DNA of 64,000 bases, from contig CAVWLB010000010.1 of NCBI GenBank assembly GCA_963755695.1, forward strand, positions 1,178,001-1,242,000, given 5' to 3'. Numbering within the stretch: the stretch's first letter is position 1; the number at the start of each line of letters is the position of its first letter. The position numbers and the translations under genes are program-made. Source of the stretch: QHWT01 sp963755695. Its GTDB lineage: Bacteria > Acidobacteriota > Vicinamibacteria > Vicinamibacterales > 2-12-FULL-66-21. The notes under the pieces are model-generated. The model did not search any database and was not told where the DNA came from. It saw only the letters and a program-made list of their open reading frames with translations. This document shows, one piece after another, positions 7,630 to 18,385 of the stretch.

Positions 7630-8834
7630 CTGATTTCGCTCCCGTGTTCGGCGCCCGCGACCCCGACGCGCGTGGCTATTACGGTCCGTATGGCGGACGC
7701 TTCGTCCCCGAAACGCTCGTTGCGCCGGTCGAGGAACTGACGGCGGCGTACTACCGCGTCCGGGAGGACCAGGGCTTCCGTGCGGAACTGGCGCAATTGC
7801 TGCGCAATTATGTGGGACGGCCCACGCCGCTGTACGAAGCGCGCCGACTGACGGCGTCGCTCGGCGGCGCGCGCATCCTCCTCAAGCGCGAGGATCTCGC
7901 GCACACCGGCGCGCACAAGATCAATAACGCGCTCGGCCAGGCAATGCTCGCCCAGCGGATGGGCAAGCGGCGCATCGTGGCAGAAACCGGCGCCGGGCAG
8001 CACGGCGTCGCGACCGCGACGGTCTGCGCGCTCCTCGGCCTCGACTGCCACGTCTACATGGGCACGGAAGACATGGCGCGTCAGTCGCTGAACGTCTTCC
8101 GCATGCGCCTGCTCGGCGCCGAGGTGATCGAAGTGAACGCCGGCGCGCGCACGCTGAAGGACGCCATCAACGAGGCGATGCGCGACTGGGTCACCAACGT
8201 GACCGATACCTACTACCTGCTCGGCTCCGTTCTCGGACCGCATCCGTATCCGCTGATGGTGCGCGAGTTCCAGTCAGTCATCGGCAGAGAGGCGCGGGCG
8301 CAGGTGTTGGATCAATTCGGACGGCTGCCCGAGGCGATCGTCGCGTGTGTGGGCGGCGGCAGCAACGCCATGGGGATTTTCGATGCGTTCGTCGACGATG
8401 CGGGGACCCGCCTGATTGGGGTCGAGGCGGGTGGGCGTGGGATACGTTCCGGAGATCATGCCGCGCGGTTCGCCGGCGGGAGCGCCGGCGTGCTGCAGGG
8501 AACTCGCAGCTACATTCTTCAGGACGAGGACGGTAACGTCGAACTCACCCACTCGATTTCCGCCGGCCTCGATTACGCGGCGGTCGGGCCCGAGCACGCA
8601 TGGCTGCGCGACATCGGCCGCGCCGAGTACACCTGGATCGACGACAAGGACGCGCTTGCCGGGTTCCAGCGGCTGGCGCGCGAAGAAGGGATCCTTCCGG
8701 CGCTGGAGTCGTCGCACGCGGTGGCTCACGCCTGCCGGCTGGCGCCGTCGATGCCCCGCAATTCGCTGCTCCTCGTCAACCTTTCGGGCCGCGGCGACAA
8801 GGATGTGCTGAGCATCCAGGAGGCGCTTCGCTGA
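7626..8834 (+). CDS. trpB: Tryptophan synthase beta subunit
   Basis: The 402-residue PLP enzyme condenses indole with serine. It begins with YYGPYGGRFVPETL, has KREDLAHTGAHKINNALGQ with the PLP lysine Lys98, AETGAGQHG, GGGSNAMG for phosphate binding of PLP and a C-terminal NLSGRGDKD. This is the standard TrpB1 type that pairs with TrpA. The reading frame is intact. Its stop overlaps the trpA start by one base. Confidence 0.97.
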   Translation: MTDFAPVFGARDPDARGYYGPYGGRFVPETLVAPVEELTAAYYRVREDQGFRAELAQLLRNYVGRPTPLYEARRLTASLGGARILLKREDLAHTGAHKINNALGQAMLAQRMGKRRIVAETGAGQHGVATATVCALLGLDCHVYMGTEDMARQSLNVFRMRLLGAEVIEVNAGARTLKDAINEAMRDWVTNVTDTYYLLGSVLGPHPYPLMVREFQSVIGREARAQVLDQFGRLPEAIVACVGGGSNAMGIFDAFVDDAGTRLIGVEAGGRGIRSGDHAARFAGGSAGVLQGTRSYILQDEDGNVELTHSISAGLDYAAVGPEHAWLRDIGRAEYTWIDDKDALAGFQRLAREEGILPALESSHAVAHACRLAPSMPRNSLLLVNLSGRGDKDVLSIQEALR

Positions 8835-9626
8835 TGGCGCGCATCGCCGCCGCGTTTACCGCCATGCAGGCCACCGGGCGCCCGGGACTGGTGGCGTACG
8901 TGACGGCAGGCGATCCGAGATCTGGATCGCACCGCAGAGATCCTCGCGGCGCTCGGCGCCAACGGCGCGGACGTCCTCGAAGTCGGCGTGCCATTCTCGG
9001 ATCCGCTCGCGGACGGCCCGGTGATCCAGCGCGCCTCCGAGCGCGCGCTCAAGAGCGGGACGACACTGAAGAAGACACTGGACATGATTCGGCGGCACCG
9101 CGCACGGATCGCCTCGCCGATTGTGCTCTTCACCTATGCCAATCCAATCCTGCGGATGGGAGAGGCGGCGTTCGCGCGGGCGGCTGGGGAGGCGGGCATC
9201 GACGGCGTGCTCGTCCTCGATCTTCCGGTCGAAGAGGCCGGAGCCTTCCGTCAACGGCTCGTCGAGGCCGAGATGGATCCGATCTTTCTGCTCAGCCCGA
9301 CGACCACCGACGAGCGGATTCGTCAGTCGGCGGAGCTTGGCCGGGGCTTTCTCTATGTGATTTCGCGCCTTGGCGTCACCGGCGCCCGTGAGCGGCTCGG
9401 CGGCGATGCGGAGCCGCTCGTCCGGCGCATCCGCGCGCATTCCGATCTGCCGCTGGCGATTGGGTTCGGCATCTCGCGCCCGGAACACGTCGCCGAAGTC
9501 GGCCGGTGGGCCGACGCCGCCGTCGTGGGAAGCGCGCTCGTCAACGTCATCGCGGAGCACGGCGCATCATCCGACCTCGTCGATCGCGTGGGCGCGTACA
9601 CCCGGTGGCTGAAAGGACTGTCGTGA
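8834..9626 (+). CDS. trpA: Tryptophan synthase alpha subunit (one-base frameshift)
   Basis: Start MARIAAAFTAMQATGRPGLVAYVTAGDP is normal, then the frame breaks at about 8917-8918 and resumes as DLDRTAEILAALGANGADVL and EVGVPFSDPLADGP. The second part holds catalytic Glu (EVGVPFSD) and Asp. The total of 793 nt is one more than a multiple of three, so one extra base (the A at 8918 is the simplest choice) restores a normal 263-residue TrpA. Everything else is conserved, so a sequence error is more likely than loss of tryptophan synthesis. It overlaps the chorismate mutase start (GTGA). Confidence 0.85.
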
Positions 9627-9958
9627 GGGGAGACCTGGACGACCTGCGGCGCCGCATTGACATGCTCGACGAGCATCTGGTGCGCCTGCTCAACGCACGC
9701 GCGGCCTGCGCGCTCGAGATCGGCCGCATCAAACGGGAAGTGGGGATGGACATTTACCAGCCCACGCGCGAAGCGGAAGTGCTGACGAATGTCAATCGCC
9801 TGAACACCGGTCCACTGGGTCCACAGGCGATCCAGCGGCTGTTCGAACGGATCATCGATGAGGCGCGTCACCTGGAACGCATTGCCGAGGAGGACTATCG
9901 CGAGTCGCAGGCGGCGAGCGCGCTTCCAGAGAAGCGCAGCGGAGACGACACGGATTAG
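9623..9958 (+). CDS. Chorismate mutase, AroQ class
   Basis: A 111-residue all-helical protein begins with DLDDLRRRIDMLDEHLVRLL and NARAACALEIGRIKRE, followed by IYQPTREAEVL and IIDEARHLE. These are the AroQ active-site helices (Arg, Lys, Glu positions present). It converts chorismate to prephenate and lies next to aroF and tyrA, so it feeds tyrosine and phenylalanine synthesis. No prephenate dehydratase or DAHP synthase domain is fused. The GTG at 9623 overlaps the trpA stop. The last 15 residues are low in similarity and may be variable. Confidence 0.9.
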   Translation: MRGDLDDLRRRIDMLDEHLVRLLNARAACALEIGRIKREVGMDIYQPTREAEVLTNVNRLNTGPLGPQAIQRLFERIIDEARHLERIAEEDYRESQAASALPEKRSGDDTD

Positions 9959-9981
9959 GCGGGTTTGAAGACAGGGGCCCT

Positions 9982-10562
9982 CGCCTCACCCGGGCGCGAA
10001 CGGAGCGGAGCGAGCGACGAGAGCGCGGGCGGAGCGCAGTGAGCCGGGCGGGGTGCAGGGGCCCCGCCTCACCCGGGCGCGAACGGAGCGGAGCGAGCGA
10101 CGAGAGCGCGAGCGGAGCGCAGTGAGCCGGGCGGCGTGCAGAGGTCCCCGCCTCACCCGGGCGCGAACGGAGCGGAGCGAGCGACGAGAGCGCGAGCGGA
10201 GCGCAGTGAGCCGGGCGGCGTGGAGGTCCCCGCCTCACCCGGGCGCGACGGAGCGGAGCGAGCGACGAGAGCGCGGGCGGAGCGCAGTGAGCCGGGCGGC
10301 GTGCAGGGTCCCCGCCTCGGGCGCGAACGGAGCGGAGCGAGCGACGAGAGCGCGAGCGGAGCGCAGTGAGCCGGGCGGGGTGCAGGGTCCCCGCGTCATC
10401 CGGGCGCGAACGGAGCGGAGCGAGCCACGAGAGCACGAGCGGAGCGCAGTGAGCCTGGCGGGGTGCAGGGGTCCCCGCCTCATCCGGGCGCGAACGGAGC
10501 GGAGCGAGCGACGAGAGCGCGAGCGGAGCGCAGTGAGCCTGGCGGGGTGCAGGGGTCCCCGC
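9982..10562 (+). repeat. Seven tandem ~83-bp GC-rich repeats inside the aromatic cluster
   Basis: Seven near-identical units begin at about 9982, 10065, 10148, 10230, 10311, 10391 and 10475. Each unit carries CGCCTCACCCGGGCGCGAAC, a run of GGAGCGGAGCGAGCGACGAG type, and GCGCAGTGAGCCGGGCGG. Across unit junctions GTGAG and GGCGGGG can pair with CCCCGCC and CTCAC, which would give a hairpin at each junction in the mRNA. The block sits between the chorismate mutase stop and the aroF ribosome site. It happens to be open in the aroF frame, but I regard it as non-coding. Confidence 0.9.
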
Positions 10563-10580
10563 CATTCAAAAGAGGACGAT

Positions 10581-11639
10581 ATGGTTGTAGTGATGCAGGA
10601 ACGGGCGAGCGCCGAGCAGGTGCAGAAGGTCATCGCCAAGCTGACGGAAATGGGATTCGACGTGCACCGATCCACCGGCCAGCTGCGCACGGTACTGGGC
10701 GCGGTCGGCGGATCGTCGCGCAACTACGACACCGCGCTGATCGAGGTCCTCGACGGCGTGCAGGAAGTGCTGCGGATCACGGAACCGTACAAGCTGGCGA
10801 GCCGCACGTTCAAGCCCGACAACACGGTCATCACGATCGGCGACCTGCGCATCGGCGGCGACGAGGTGATCGTGATGGCCGGGCCGTGCTCCGCGGAAAC
10901 GGAGGAACAGGTCGAGGCGAGCGCCGTCGCCGTGAAGCGCGCCGGGGCAAAGGTCCTGCGCGGTGGCGCCTTCAAGCCGCGCAGCAGTCCTTACAGCTTC
11001 CAGGGGCTCGGAGAAGAGGGGCTGCGGCTGCTCAAGTCGGCGGCCGATCGCCACAACCTGAAACTGGTCTCCGAGGTGATGGATATCAGCCAGCTTGAGC
11101 TGATCGAGCGCTACGCCGACATCCTGCAGGTAGGCGCGCGCAACATGCAGAACTTCACGCTGCTCCGCGAGCTCGGGCGATCGAAGAAGCCCGTCATGCT
11201 GAAACGCGGCATCTCCGCGACAATCGAGGAATGGCTGCTCTCCGCCGAGTACATTCTTGCCGGCGGCAACATGAACGTCATGCTGTGCGAACGCGGCATC
11301 CGCACCTTCGAAAGCTACACCCGCAACACCCTCGACATCTCCGCGATCCCGGTTGTCCAGAAGCTGAGCCACCTGCCGGTGCTGGCGGATCCCAGCCACG
11401 GAACCGGGAAGCGCGACAAGGTGGCGCCAATGGCGCGCGCCGCGGTCGCGGCTGGCTGCGACGGCCTGCTGATCGAGGTGCATCACGATCCGGACCACGC
11501 GCTGAGCGACGGCGCGCAGTCGCTCTTCCCCTCGCAGTTCGACCGGCTGATGGCGGAACTGCGGATCATTGCGCCGGCCATTGGCCGCAGCATCTGCCTC
11601 GAACCGGTGACCAAGCGCGGGTGGGGAGGAACGCGGTGA
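10581..11639 (+). CDS. aroF: 3-deoxy-7-phosphoheptulonate (DAHP) synthase, type I-beta
   Basis: A 352-residue enzyme makes DAHP, the first step of the shikimate pathway. Residues 1-75 form a ferredoxin-like regulatory domain (VIAKLTEMGFDVHRSTGQ, then a TVLGAVG strand) as in Thermotoga-type enzymes feedback-inhibited by tyrosine or phenylalanine. The barrel shows MAGPCSAE, RGGAFKPRSSPYSFQG, LQVGARNMQNF, MLKRG, ERGIRTFE, LPVLADPSHGTG and LIEVHHDP. The ATG at 10581 with AGAGGA at 10571-10576 is chosen. Upstream in-frame sequence is the tandem repeat and reads as arginine/serine-rich noise. It is directly followed by tyrA. Confidence 0.95.
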   Translation: MVVVMQERASAEQVQKVIAKLTEMGFDVHRSTGQLRTVLGAVGGSSRNYDTALIEVLDGVQEVLRITEPYKLASRTFKPDNTVITIGDLRIGGDEVIVMAGPCSAETEEQVEASAVAVKRAGAKVLRGGAFKPRSSPYSFQGLGEEGLRLLKSAADRHNLKLVSEVMDISQLELIERYADILQVGARNMQNFTLLRELGRSKKPVMLKRGISATIEEWLLSAEYILAGGNMNVMLCERGIRTFESYTRNTLDISAIPVVQKLSHLPVLADPSHGTGKRDKVAPMARAAVAAGCDGLLIEVHHDPDHALSDGAQSLFPSQFDRLMAELRIIAPAIGRSICLEPVTKRGWGGTR

Positions 11640-12536
11640 ATGAGCCGCCGCATCGACCTGCAAGAGGCACGCGCGGCGACTGAGCCCGGGCCGTTTCAGC
11701 GCATCGCGATTGCCGGGTTCGGGCTGATCGGCGGCTCGATTGCCCTGGCGATCAAGCGCCGGTGGCCGTCGAGCCTCGTGATTGCCATCGATCAGAAGTC
11801 GGTGCTCGAGGCGGCGATGCGCGTGCACGCGGCGGACGTCGGAGGGGACTCGCTGGTCATGGCCGGCGATGCCGATCTCGTGATCCTCGCCGCGCCCGTG
11901 CTGCAGAACCTCTCGTTGCTGGAGGAGCTGCCGGAATATCTGCCAGCCGGCGTCGTGGTGACCGACGTCGGAAGCACGAAGCGCCTGATTGTCACCGCCG
12001 CTGACCGGAACCCATCGCTCACCTTCATCGGCGGGCACCCGATGTCCGGCGCGGCCAGCGGCGGCTTTGCCGCCGCACGTCCGGACATGTTCGACGGCCG
12101 TCCGTGGATTCTCACCCCGGGTCCGCGCCACGCCCACGTCCTCGAGAAGCTCGAAAGCTTCGTCACCGGTGTGGGCGCCGTTCCGCACATCATGACCGCC
12201 GATCTTCACGATCGCCTGGTCGGCGCCGTCAGCCATCTCCCGCAAATCACCGCCAGCGTCCTGATGCACGTGGTCGGCAAGCTCGCCGGCGATACCGGCC
12301 TCGAGCTCGCGGGGCCCGGATTGATGGACACCACGCGCCTGGCCTCGAGCCCTCCCGAAATCTGGCGCGACATCGCCGCCTCGAACGAGGACGTGCTTCG
12401 GGAGGCGCTCGACGCACTCATCCGGACCCTGACCGATCTGCGCGCGTCGCTCGGAGACGGGGAGAAAATCGAATCTCTGTTTACGAGCGCGTCGCGCTGG
12501 CGCGAGACGCTGGTGCGCGCGCGCGGAGAGCAGTAG
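11640..12536 (+). CDS. tyrA: Prephenate dehydrogenase
   Basis: The 298-residue protein has a Rossmann start IAIAGFGLIGGSIALAI and the TyrA motifs TDVGSTK, GGHPMSGA and GAVSHLPQI. It oxidises prephenate (or arogenate) on the way to tyrosine. There is no ACT domain and no chorismate mutase domain; the latter is encoded separately in the same cluster. Its ATG follows the aroF stop directly. The GNAT gene starts five bases after its stop and is probably in the same transcript. Confidence 0.93.
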   Translation: MSRRIDLQEARAATEPGPFQRIAIAGFGLIGGSIALAIKRRWPSSLVIAIDQKSVLEAAMRVHAADVGGDSLVMAGDADLVILAAPVLQNLSLLEELPEYLPAGVVVTDVGSTKRLIVTAADRNPSLTFIGGHPMSGAASGGFAAARPDMFDGRPWILTPGPRHAHVLEKLESFVTGVGAVPHIMTADLHDRLVGAVSHLPQITASVLMHVVGKLAGDTGLELAGPGLMDTTRLASSPPEIWRDIAASNEDVLREALDALIRTLTDLRASLGDGEKIESLFTSASRWRETLVRARGEQ

Positions 12537-12541
12537 GCCTC

Positions 12542-13057
12542 GTGAGCGCGACGGCGACGCGCACCTACCTCGAGATGCACGGCCCGGAGGACCTCCGCGC
12601 CGCGGCGGCGCCCTGCGACGGCGTCCGTATCGAGCGGGTCACCGCGCGTGTGCCCTCGTTCTGGCGCTATCTCTACGTCGAGGTCGGCCGCGCGTATCAC
12701 TGGGTCGATCGCCTGCCCTGGACCGACGAAGACATCCTGCGCTATCTCGGCGATCCTGCAATTCAATTGTGGGTCATGACCGTGGCCGGTGCGCCGGCCG
12801 GTTATTTTGAGCTGCGTCAGGTCGGCGACGGTTCCGTGGAGGTTGCCTACTTCGGCGTGCTGCAAGAGTTCATCGGTCGCGGCCTTGGCAAGTACCTGCT
12901 CAGCGTCGCGCTGGAGGAAGCCTGGAGCCTGGGCCCTTCGCGCGTGTGGCTGCACACCTCATCGCTCGATCATCCATCCGCGCTTTCGAACTATCTCGCG
13001 CGAGGGCTCAGGATTTTCAAGACCGAGACGTACGAGGTGCCAGAGGGGCACCTCTGA
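12542..13057 (+). CDS. GNAT-family N-acetyltransferase
   Basis: A 171-residue protein starting GTG at 12542 has a GNAT core. It includes WVMTVAGAPAGYFELRQ, then VEVAYFGVLQEFIGRGLGKY with the acetyl-CoA loop (Q/R-x-x-G-x-G/A type, here GRGLGKYLL), and WLHTSSLDHPSALSNYLARG. Acceptor unknown. It follows tyrA by five bases, so co-transcription with the aromatic cluster is likely, but a role there is not shown. The last codons and stop are embedded in the hairpin at 13046-13067. Confidence 0.85.
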   Translation: MSATATRTYLEMHGPEDLRAAAAPCDGVRIERVTARVPSFWRYLYVEVGRAYHWVDRLPWTDEDILRYLGDPAIQLWVMTVAGAPAGYFELRQVGDGSVEVAYFGVLQEFIGRGLGKYLLSVALEEAWSLGPSRVWLHTSSLDHPSALSNYLARGLRIFKTETYEVPEGHL

Positions 13058-13067
13058 AGAGGTGCCC
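13046..13067 (+). terminator. Hairpin over the GNAT stop codon (dispersed GGGCACCTCT element)
   Basis: GGGCACCTCT (13046-13055) and AGAGGTGCCC (13058-13067) form a 10-bp perfect stem with a two-base (or TGAA) loop that includes the stop codon. There is no T-run, so classic intrinsic termination is doubtful. Related hairpins occur near 27865-27960, so this looks like a dispersed element that may help end or stabilise the transcript of the aromatic cluster. Confidence 0.5.
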
Positions 13068-13130
13068 TACACCTCGCACGAGTCGCGCCTCTCCTGGGAA
13101 CCAGCGACTGAAAACTATAATCGGAGGAGC

Positions 13131-15131
<2,001 letters not shown>

Positions 15132-15134
15132 GCC

Positions 15135-16316
15135 GTGATTCTCTCCGCCTGCCGCACCCCGATCGGATCGTTCGGCGGCGCGTTCAAGGATCTCTCCGCC
15201 GCCGATCTCGGCGCCATCGTCATTCGCGAAGCGATCGCGCGCGCCGGCGTCAAGCCGGCAGACATCGGCGACGTCATCATGGGCTGCGTGCTGCAGGCGG
15301 GCGCCGGCATGAACGTGGCGCGGCAGGCGGCGCTCAAGGCCGGCGTGCCGGTCGAGGTGCCCGCCGAAACCGTCAATCGCGTGTGCGGATCCGGCCTGCA
15401 GGCCGTCGTGCACGCCGTCGAAGCGGTGAAGGCCGGCTTCGTCGATCTGATCCTGGCCGGCGGCACCGAGTCGATGAGCAACGCGCCGTACCTGCTGAAG
15501 GGCGCGCGCTGGGGCTATCGCATGGGCAACGCCGAAGTGGTGGACTCGATGCTGCACGAAGGGCCTGACCTGCGCGATCAACGGCTGCCACATGGGCATG
15601 ACCGCCGAGGAGGTCGCCAAGCGATTCGGCGTGTCGCGCGCCGACCAGGACGCGTTCGCCGCCGGAGAGCCAGGCGCGCGCCGAGCAGGCGGTCGACTCG
15701 GGCGTGTTCGACAAGGAGATCGTCGCGCGTCGAGGTGCCGCAGAAGAAGGGCGCGCCGGTCGTGGTCTCGCGCGACGAGTATCCGCGGCCGGGCACGACG
15801 GCGGAGAAGCTCGCCGGCGCTGCGAGCCGGCATTCACGAAGGACGGCACCGTCACCGCCGGCAACGCGTCGGGCATCAACGATGGCGCCGCGGCGCTGGT
15901 CGTCGCCACCGAAGCGTGGGCGAAGAAGAACGGGCGCAAGCCGCTCGCGACGCATCCTGTCGTACTGCACGACCGGCGTCGACCCGATGATCATGGGGAT
16001 GGGGCCGGTCGAGGCGATGCGCAAGGCGGTCGAGCGCGCCGGACTGACGCTCGACGATCTCGACGTCATCGAGCTGAACGAAGCGTTCGCCGCGCAGTCG
16101 CTGGCCGTCGTCCGCGAACTGAAGCTCGATCCGGCGAAGGTGAACGTCCACGGCGGCGCGATCGCGCTCGGCCATCCGATCGGCGCGAGCGGCGCGCGCG
16201 TGCTGACGACGCTCGTGCACGCGCTGCAGGCGCGCGGCGGCGGCCGCGGCGCCGCGTCGCTGTGCATCGGCGGCGGCATGGGCACCGCCATGATCGTTGA
16301 AAGCCTCGCGAGATGA
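15135..16316 (+). CDS. Acetyl-CoA acetyltransferase (thiolase), six one-base insertions
   Basis: Thiolase interconverts two acetyl-CoA and acetoacetyl-CoA. The N-terminus ILSACRTPIGSFGGAFKDL and the nucleophile motif NRVCGSGLQAV are intact, as are MGMGPVEAM, NVHGGAIALGHPIG (catalytic His) and CIGGGMG at the end. The middle (about 15560-15955) is read in three frames. Removing one base at each of about 15562, 15665, 15725, 15818, 15828 and 15950 gives a continuous 391-residue protein of exactly normal length. A more natural start, ATG GAT AAG CCG at 15124, would need one missing G. It follows the acetoacetyl-CoA synthetase, a sensible pair for acetoacetate metabolism. Confidence 0.88.
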   Translation: MILSACRTPIGSFGGAFKDLSAADLGAIVIREAIARAGVKPADIGDVIMGCVLQAGAGMNVARQAALKAGVPVEVPAETVNRVCGSGLQAVVHAVEAVKAGFVDLILAGGTESMSNAPYLLKGARWGYRMGNAEVVDSMLHEGPDLRDQRLPHGHDRRGGRQAIRRVARRPGRVRRRRARRAPSRRSTRACSTRRSSRVEVPQKKGAPVVVSRDEYPRPGTTAEKLAGAASRHSRRTAPSPPATRRASTMAPRRWSSPPKRGRRRTGASRSRRILSYCTTGVDPMIMGMGPVEAMRKAVERAGLTLDDLDVIELNEAFAAQSLAVVRELKLDPAKVNVHGGAIALGHPIGASGARVLTTLVHALQARGGGRGAASLCIGGGMGTAMIVESLAR

Positions 16317-16719
16317 CCCGTGTGCGAATCCGTCAACCAGTCATCGAGGCCGTCATCGTCCATGCCAGACGCGAGGCCCCGAACGAATGCTGCGGCCTGC
16401 TCCTCGGATTGAGCGATCAGATCGACGAATCGTATCGCGGCACGCAATCTCTCCCCGAGCCCAACCCGATTCCTGGTCGACCCCGCCGATCACTTCGCCG
16501 CGATTCGGCATGCGCGGGCTTCCGGCCGCGCCGTCCTCGGCGCCTATCACTCCCATCCGCGCGGCCCCTCGGCACCTTCCGCAACCGACACGCGCCGAGT
16601 TGAACGATCCGTCGCTGTTACAGATGATCGTGTCGCTGCAGCACGGCGACCCGCACATCGGCGTGTTCGAGTGGAGGCTCGGGAACTTCGTCGCGGTGGA
16701 ACTCGTCCCAGTGCCTTGA
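16313..16719 (+). CDS. M67-family JAMM metallopeptidase (two one-base insertions)
   Basis: The 134-residue product (after removing one extra base near 16453 and one near 16591) starts MTRVRIRQPVIEAVIVHARR. It has Glu in NECCGLLLG and the JAMM motif AYHSHPRGPSAPSATD, that is HxHP followed by S-x2-D, which binds catalytic zinc. It ends FEWRLGNFVAVELVPVP. The 407-nt span equals 135 codons plus two bases, exactly the two insertions. Bacterial M67 proteins cleave C-terminal extensions or isopeptide-like bonds, often next to ThiS/MoaD-like or E1-like genes; none is seen here. ATGA overlap with the thiolase and TGATG overlap with the barrel gene suggest one transcript. Confidence 0.8.
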
Positions 16720-18385
16720 TGAAGCGGCATCGCTACGCCCGTCGTGTGCTCGTGCTGCCGCTCATTGCGCTTCTCGTCCTGCCCGCGGCGGCGGGTGCTC
16801 AGCCGCCATCCGCACCTTCCCAAACCCAGGCTCCGCCCCTGTCGAGCTCCGCTCGAGGGGGCCACGGTCTTCTCGCGTGACGACGTGCTGTGGCTGCTGC
16901 GACTGCGCGAGGGCGCGCCGCTTCCGTCCCCACCTGCCGACATCGCGCAATCGCTGAAGGAACGCTACGAGCGCGACGGCTATACCGAAGCCCAGGTCAC
17001 CGCCGACTTCCGCGACGGCGCGCTGACCCTTAGGGTCGATGAAGGGCGCATCGACGAAGTGCAGATCACCGGCATTTCAGAGGAGGCCGTGACCCGGCTG
17101 CGCGAGAACGCTGGGCATCAGACCGGGGGACATTTACAACAAGCGGACCGTCGGCCAGGCCGTCGATCGGGTTGTCGAAGCGAACGGCGGAGCGATCGGC
17201 CACCAAGGGAGACGTCGGTGCTCGAGCGCCGCACCGGGCGCAACGTGCTGACGATTCCGCTCCGCTGGCATCGAGCGACACCGACCTCACCTCGGGCACC
17301 GGACGGCGTGAGGATTTCTATTCACCGGTTGACGCGCTGGCGCCGGCGATCGGCTTCACCACGACGATCTTCGATCACCGTGATTTCAACCACACCTTCA
17401 TCGACGGCTACGTCTCCTACAAATTCGGGCGCGACGATCCAGGATATTCGCTGGGCATCGAACGGCCGTTGTTCGGAGGACCACGGCTGTTCCTTGGCGG
17501 CGAGATCCACGACGTCACGGCTTCCGACGATCTCTGGCGGCTTGCACGGTCGAGCAGACGTCTGGTCGCCCTCGGGTTCAAGAACATCTTTCGCGACTAC
17601 TATCGCCGCCGCGGCGCAGCAGATATTCACCGTCTTCCAGATGGGAGCCAACAACGAGTTGAGCGCGATGCCTCGATGGGACCGTCACGAGCCGCTGCCC
17701 AATGAAACCGACTACAGCTTCTTCCGCGACGACCACGAGTTTCGTCCGAACCCCCGGATCGTCGACCAGCGCGTGCAATGCGCTGATTCTCGGCTACACC
17801 TTCGACACTCGAGGGATGAGCGGTGCCGGCCAGACGATTACCTTCGAGCGGCATCTCACCGACGATCTTTTCGGATTCGGCCGACGTCAACAGCCGGGCG
17901 TGCGCATCGACTGGACCTCGGAAATTGCCGGTCACGGTCTCGGTGGTGACGCGAGCTTCGATCGCCATATCTTCGACACCCGCGGCTATCTGTCGTTGTC
18001 GCCGCGACAGCTATGGTCGGCACGGAGCATCCTCGGCTTCTCGAACGGCACGTTGCCAATCGAACGCCGTTTCGCGATTGGCGGGATCGGCAGCGTCCAC
18101 GGCTATCGATTCAAGGAAGCGGTGGGCGAAGGAATGGCGCTCTTCAACACGGAGTATCACGTCGACCTGACCCCGCCGCAGCACGGCGGCTCGGCAATAC
18201 TGTCGGTGTACGGCTTCTACGACCTCGGAAAGATCACCGGTCCGATCGACGGATCGCGCAGCGACTGGCTCCAGGGCATCGGGTTCGGCGTCTCGGTGGC
18301 GTCAATCCGTGTCGAGTTCGGCTTCCGCGCCGACGACATTCCGCATTCGGGCCAGATCCTGGTGCGGCTTGGACCGACGTTCTGA
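16719..18385 (+). CDS. BamA/TamA-like outer-membrane barrel protein with a POTRA domain (several frameshifts)
   Basis: The start MKRHRYARRVLVLPLIALLV with LPAAAGAQ is a clear signal peptide. Next come TVFSRDDVLWLLRLREGAPL and a POTRA-type repeat (ERYERDGYTEAQVTADFRDG, then VDEGRIDEVQITGI). The rest is a beta-barrel of the bacterial surface antigen type, including GIGSVHGYRFKEAVGEGMAL and FYDLGKI, and ending ILVRLGPTF with terminal Phe as usual for outer-membrane proteins. The frame breaks several times between about 16850 and 17790 (for example an extra G near 17110), then runs intact to the stop. About 550 residues. It may insert or secrete proteins or lipids at the outer membrane; partner genes are not evident beyond its exported neighbour. 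Confidence 0.75.

Noticed and set aside
9982..10562. CRISPR array
   Set aside because: Units are ~83 bp with no unique spacers and no cas genes; they are simple tandem repeats.
10053..10580. An arginine/serine-rich N-terminal extension of AroF read in frame through the tandem repeats
   Set aside because: The sequence is pure repeat, no DAHP synthase family member has it, and a good ribosome site and ATG stand at 10571-10583.
10566..12269. A 567-codon open frame on the minus strand opposite aroF and tyrA
   Set aside because: It is antisense to two well-conserved genes. Long antisense frames are expected at this GC content, and the translation shows no domain.
13111..13130. TATAAT promoter directly before the acetoacetyl-CoA synthetase
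   Set aside because: TATAAT at 13116-13121 is present, but there is no -35, and a GGAGGA ribosome site overlaps the expected start; too uncertain to list as a promoter.
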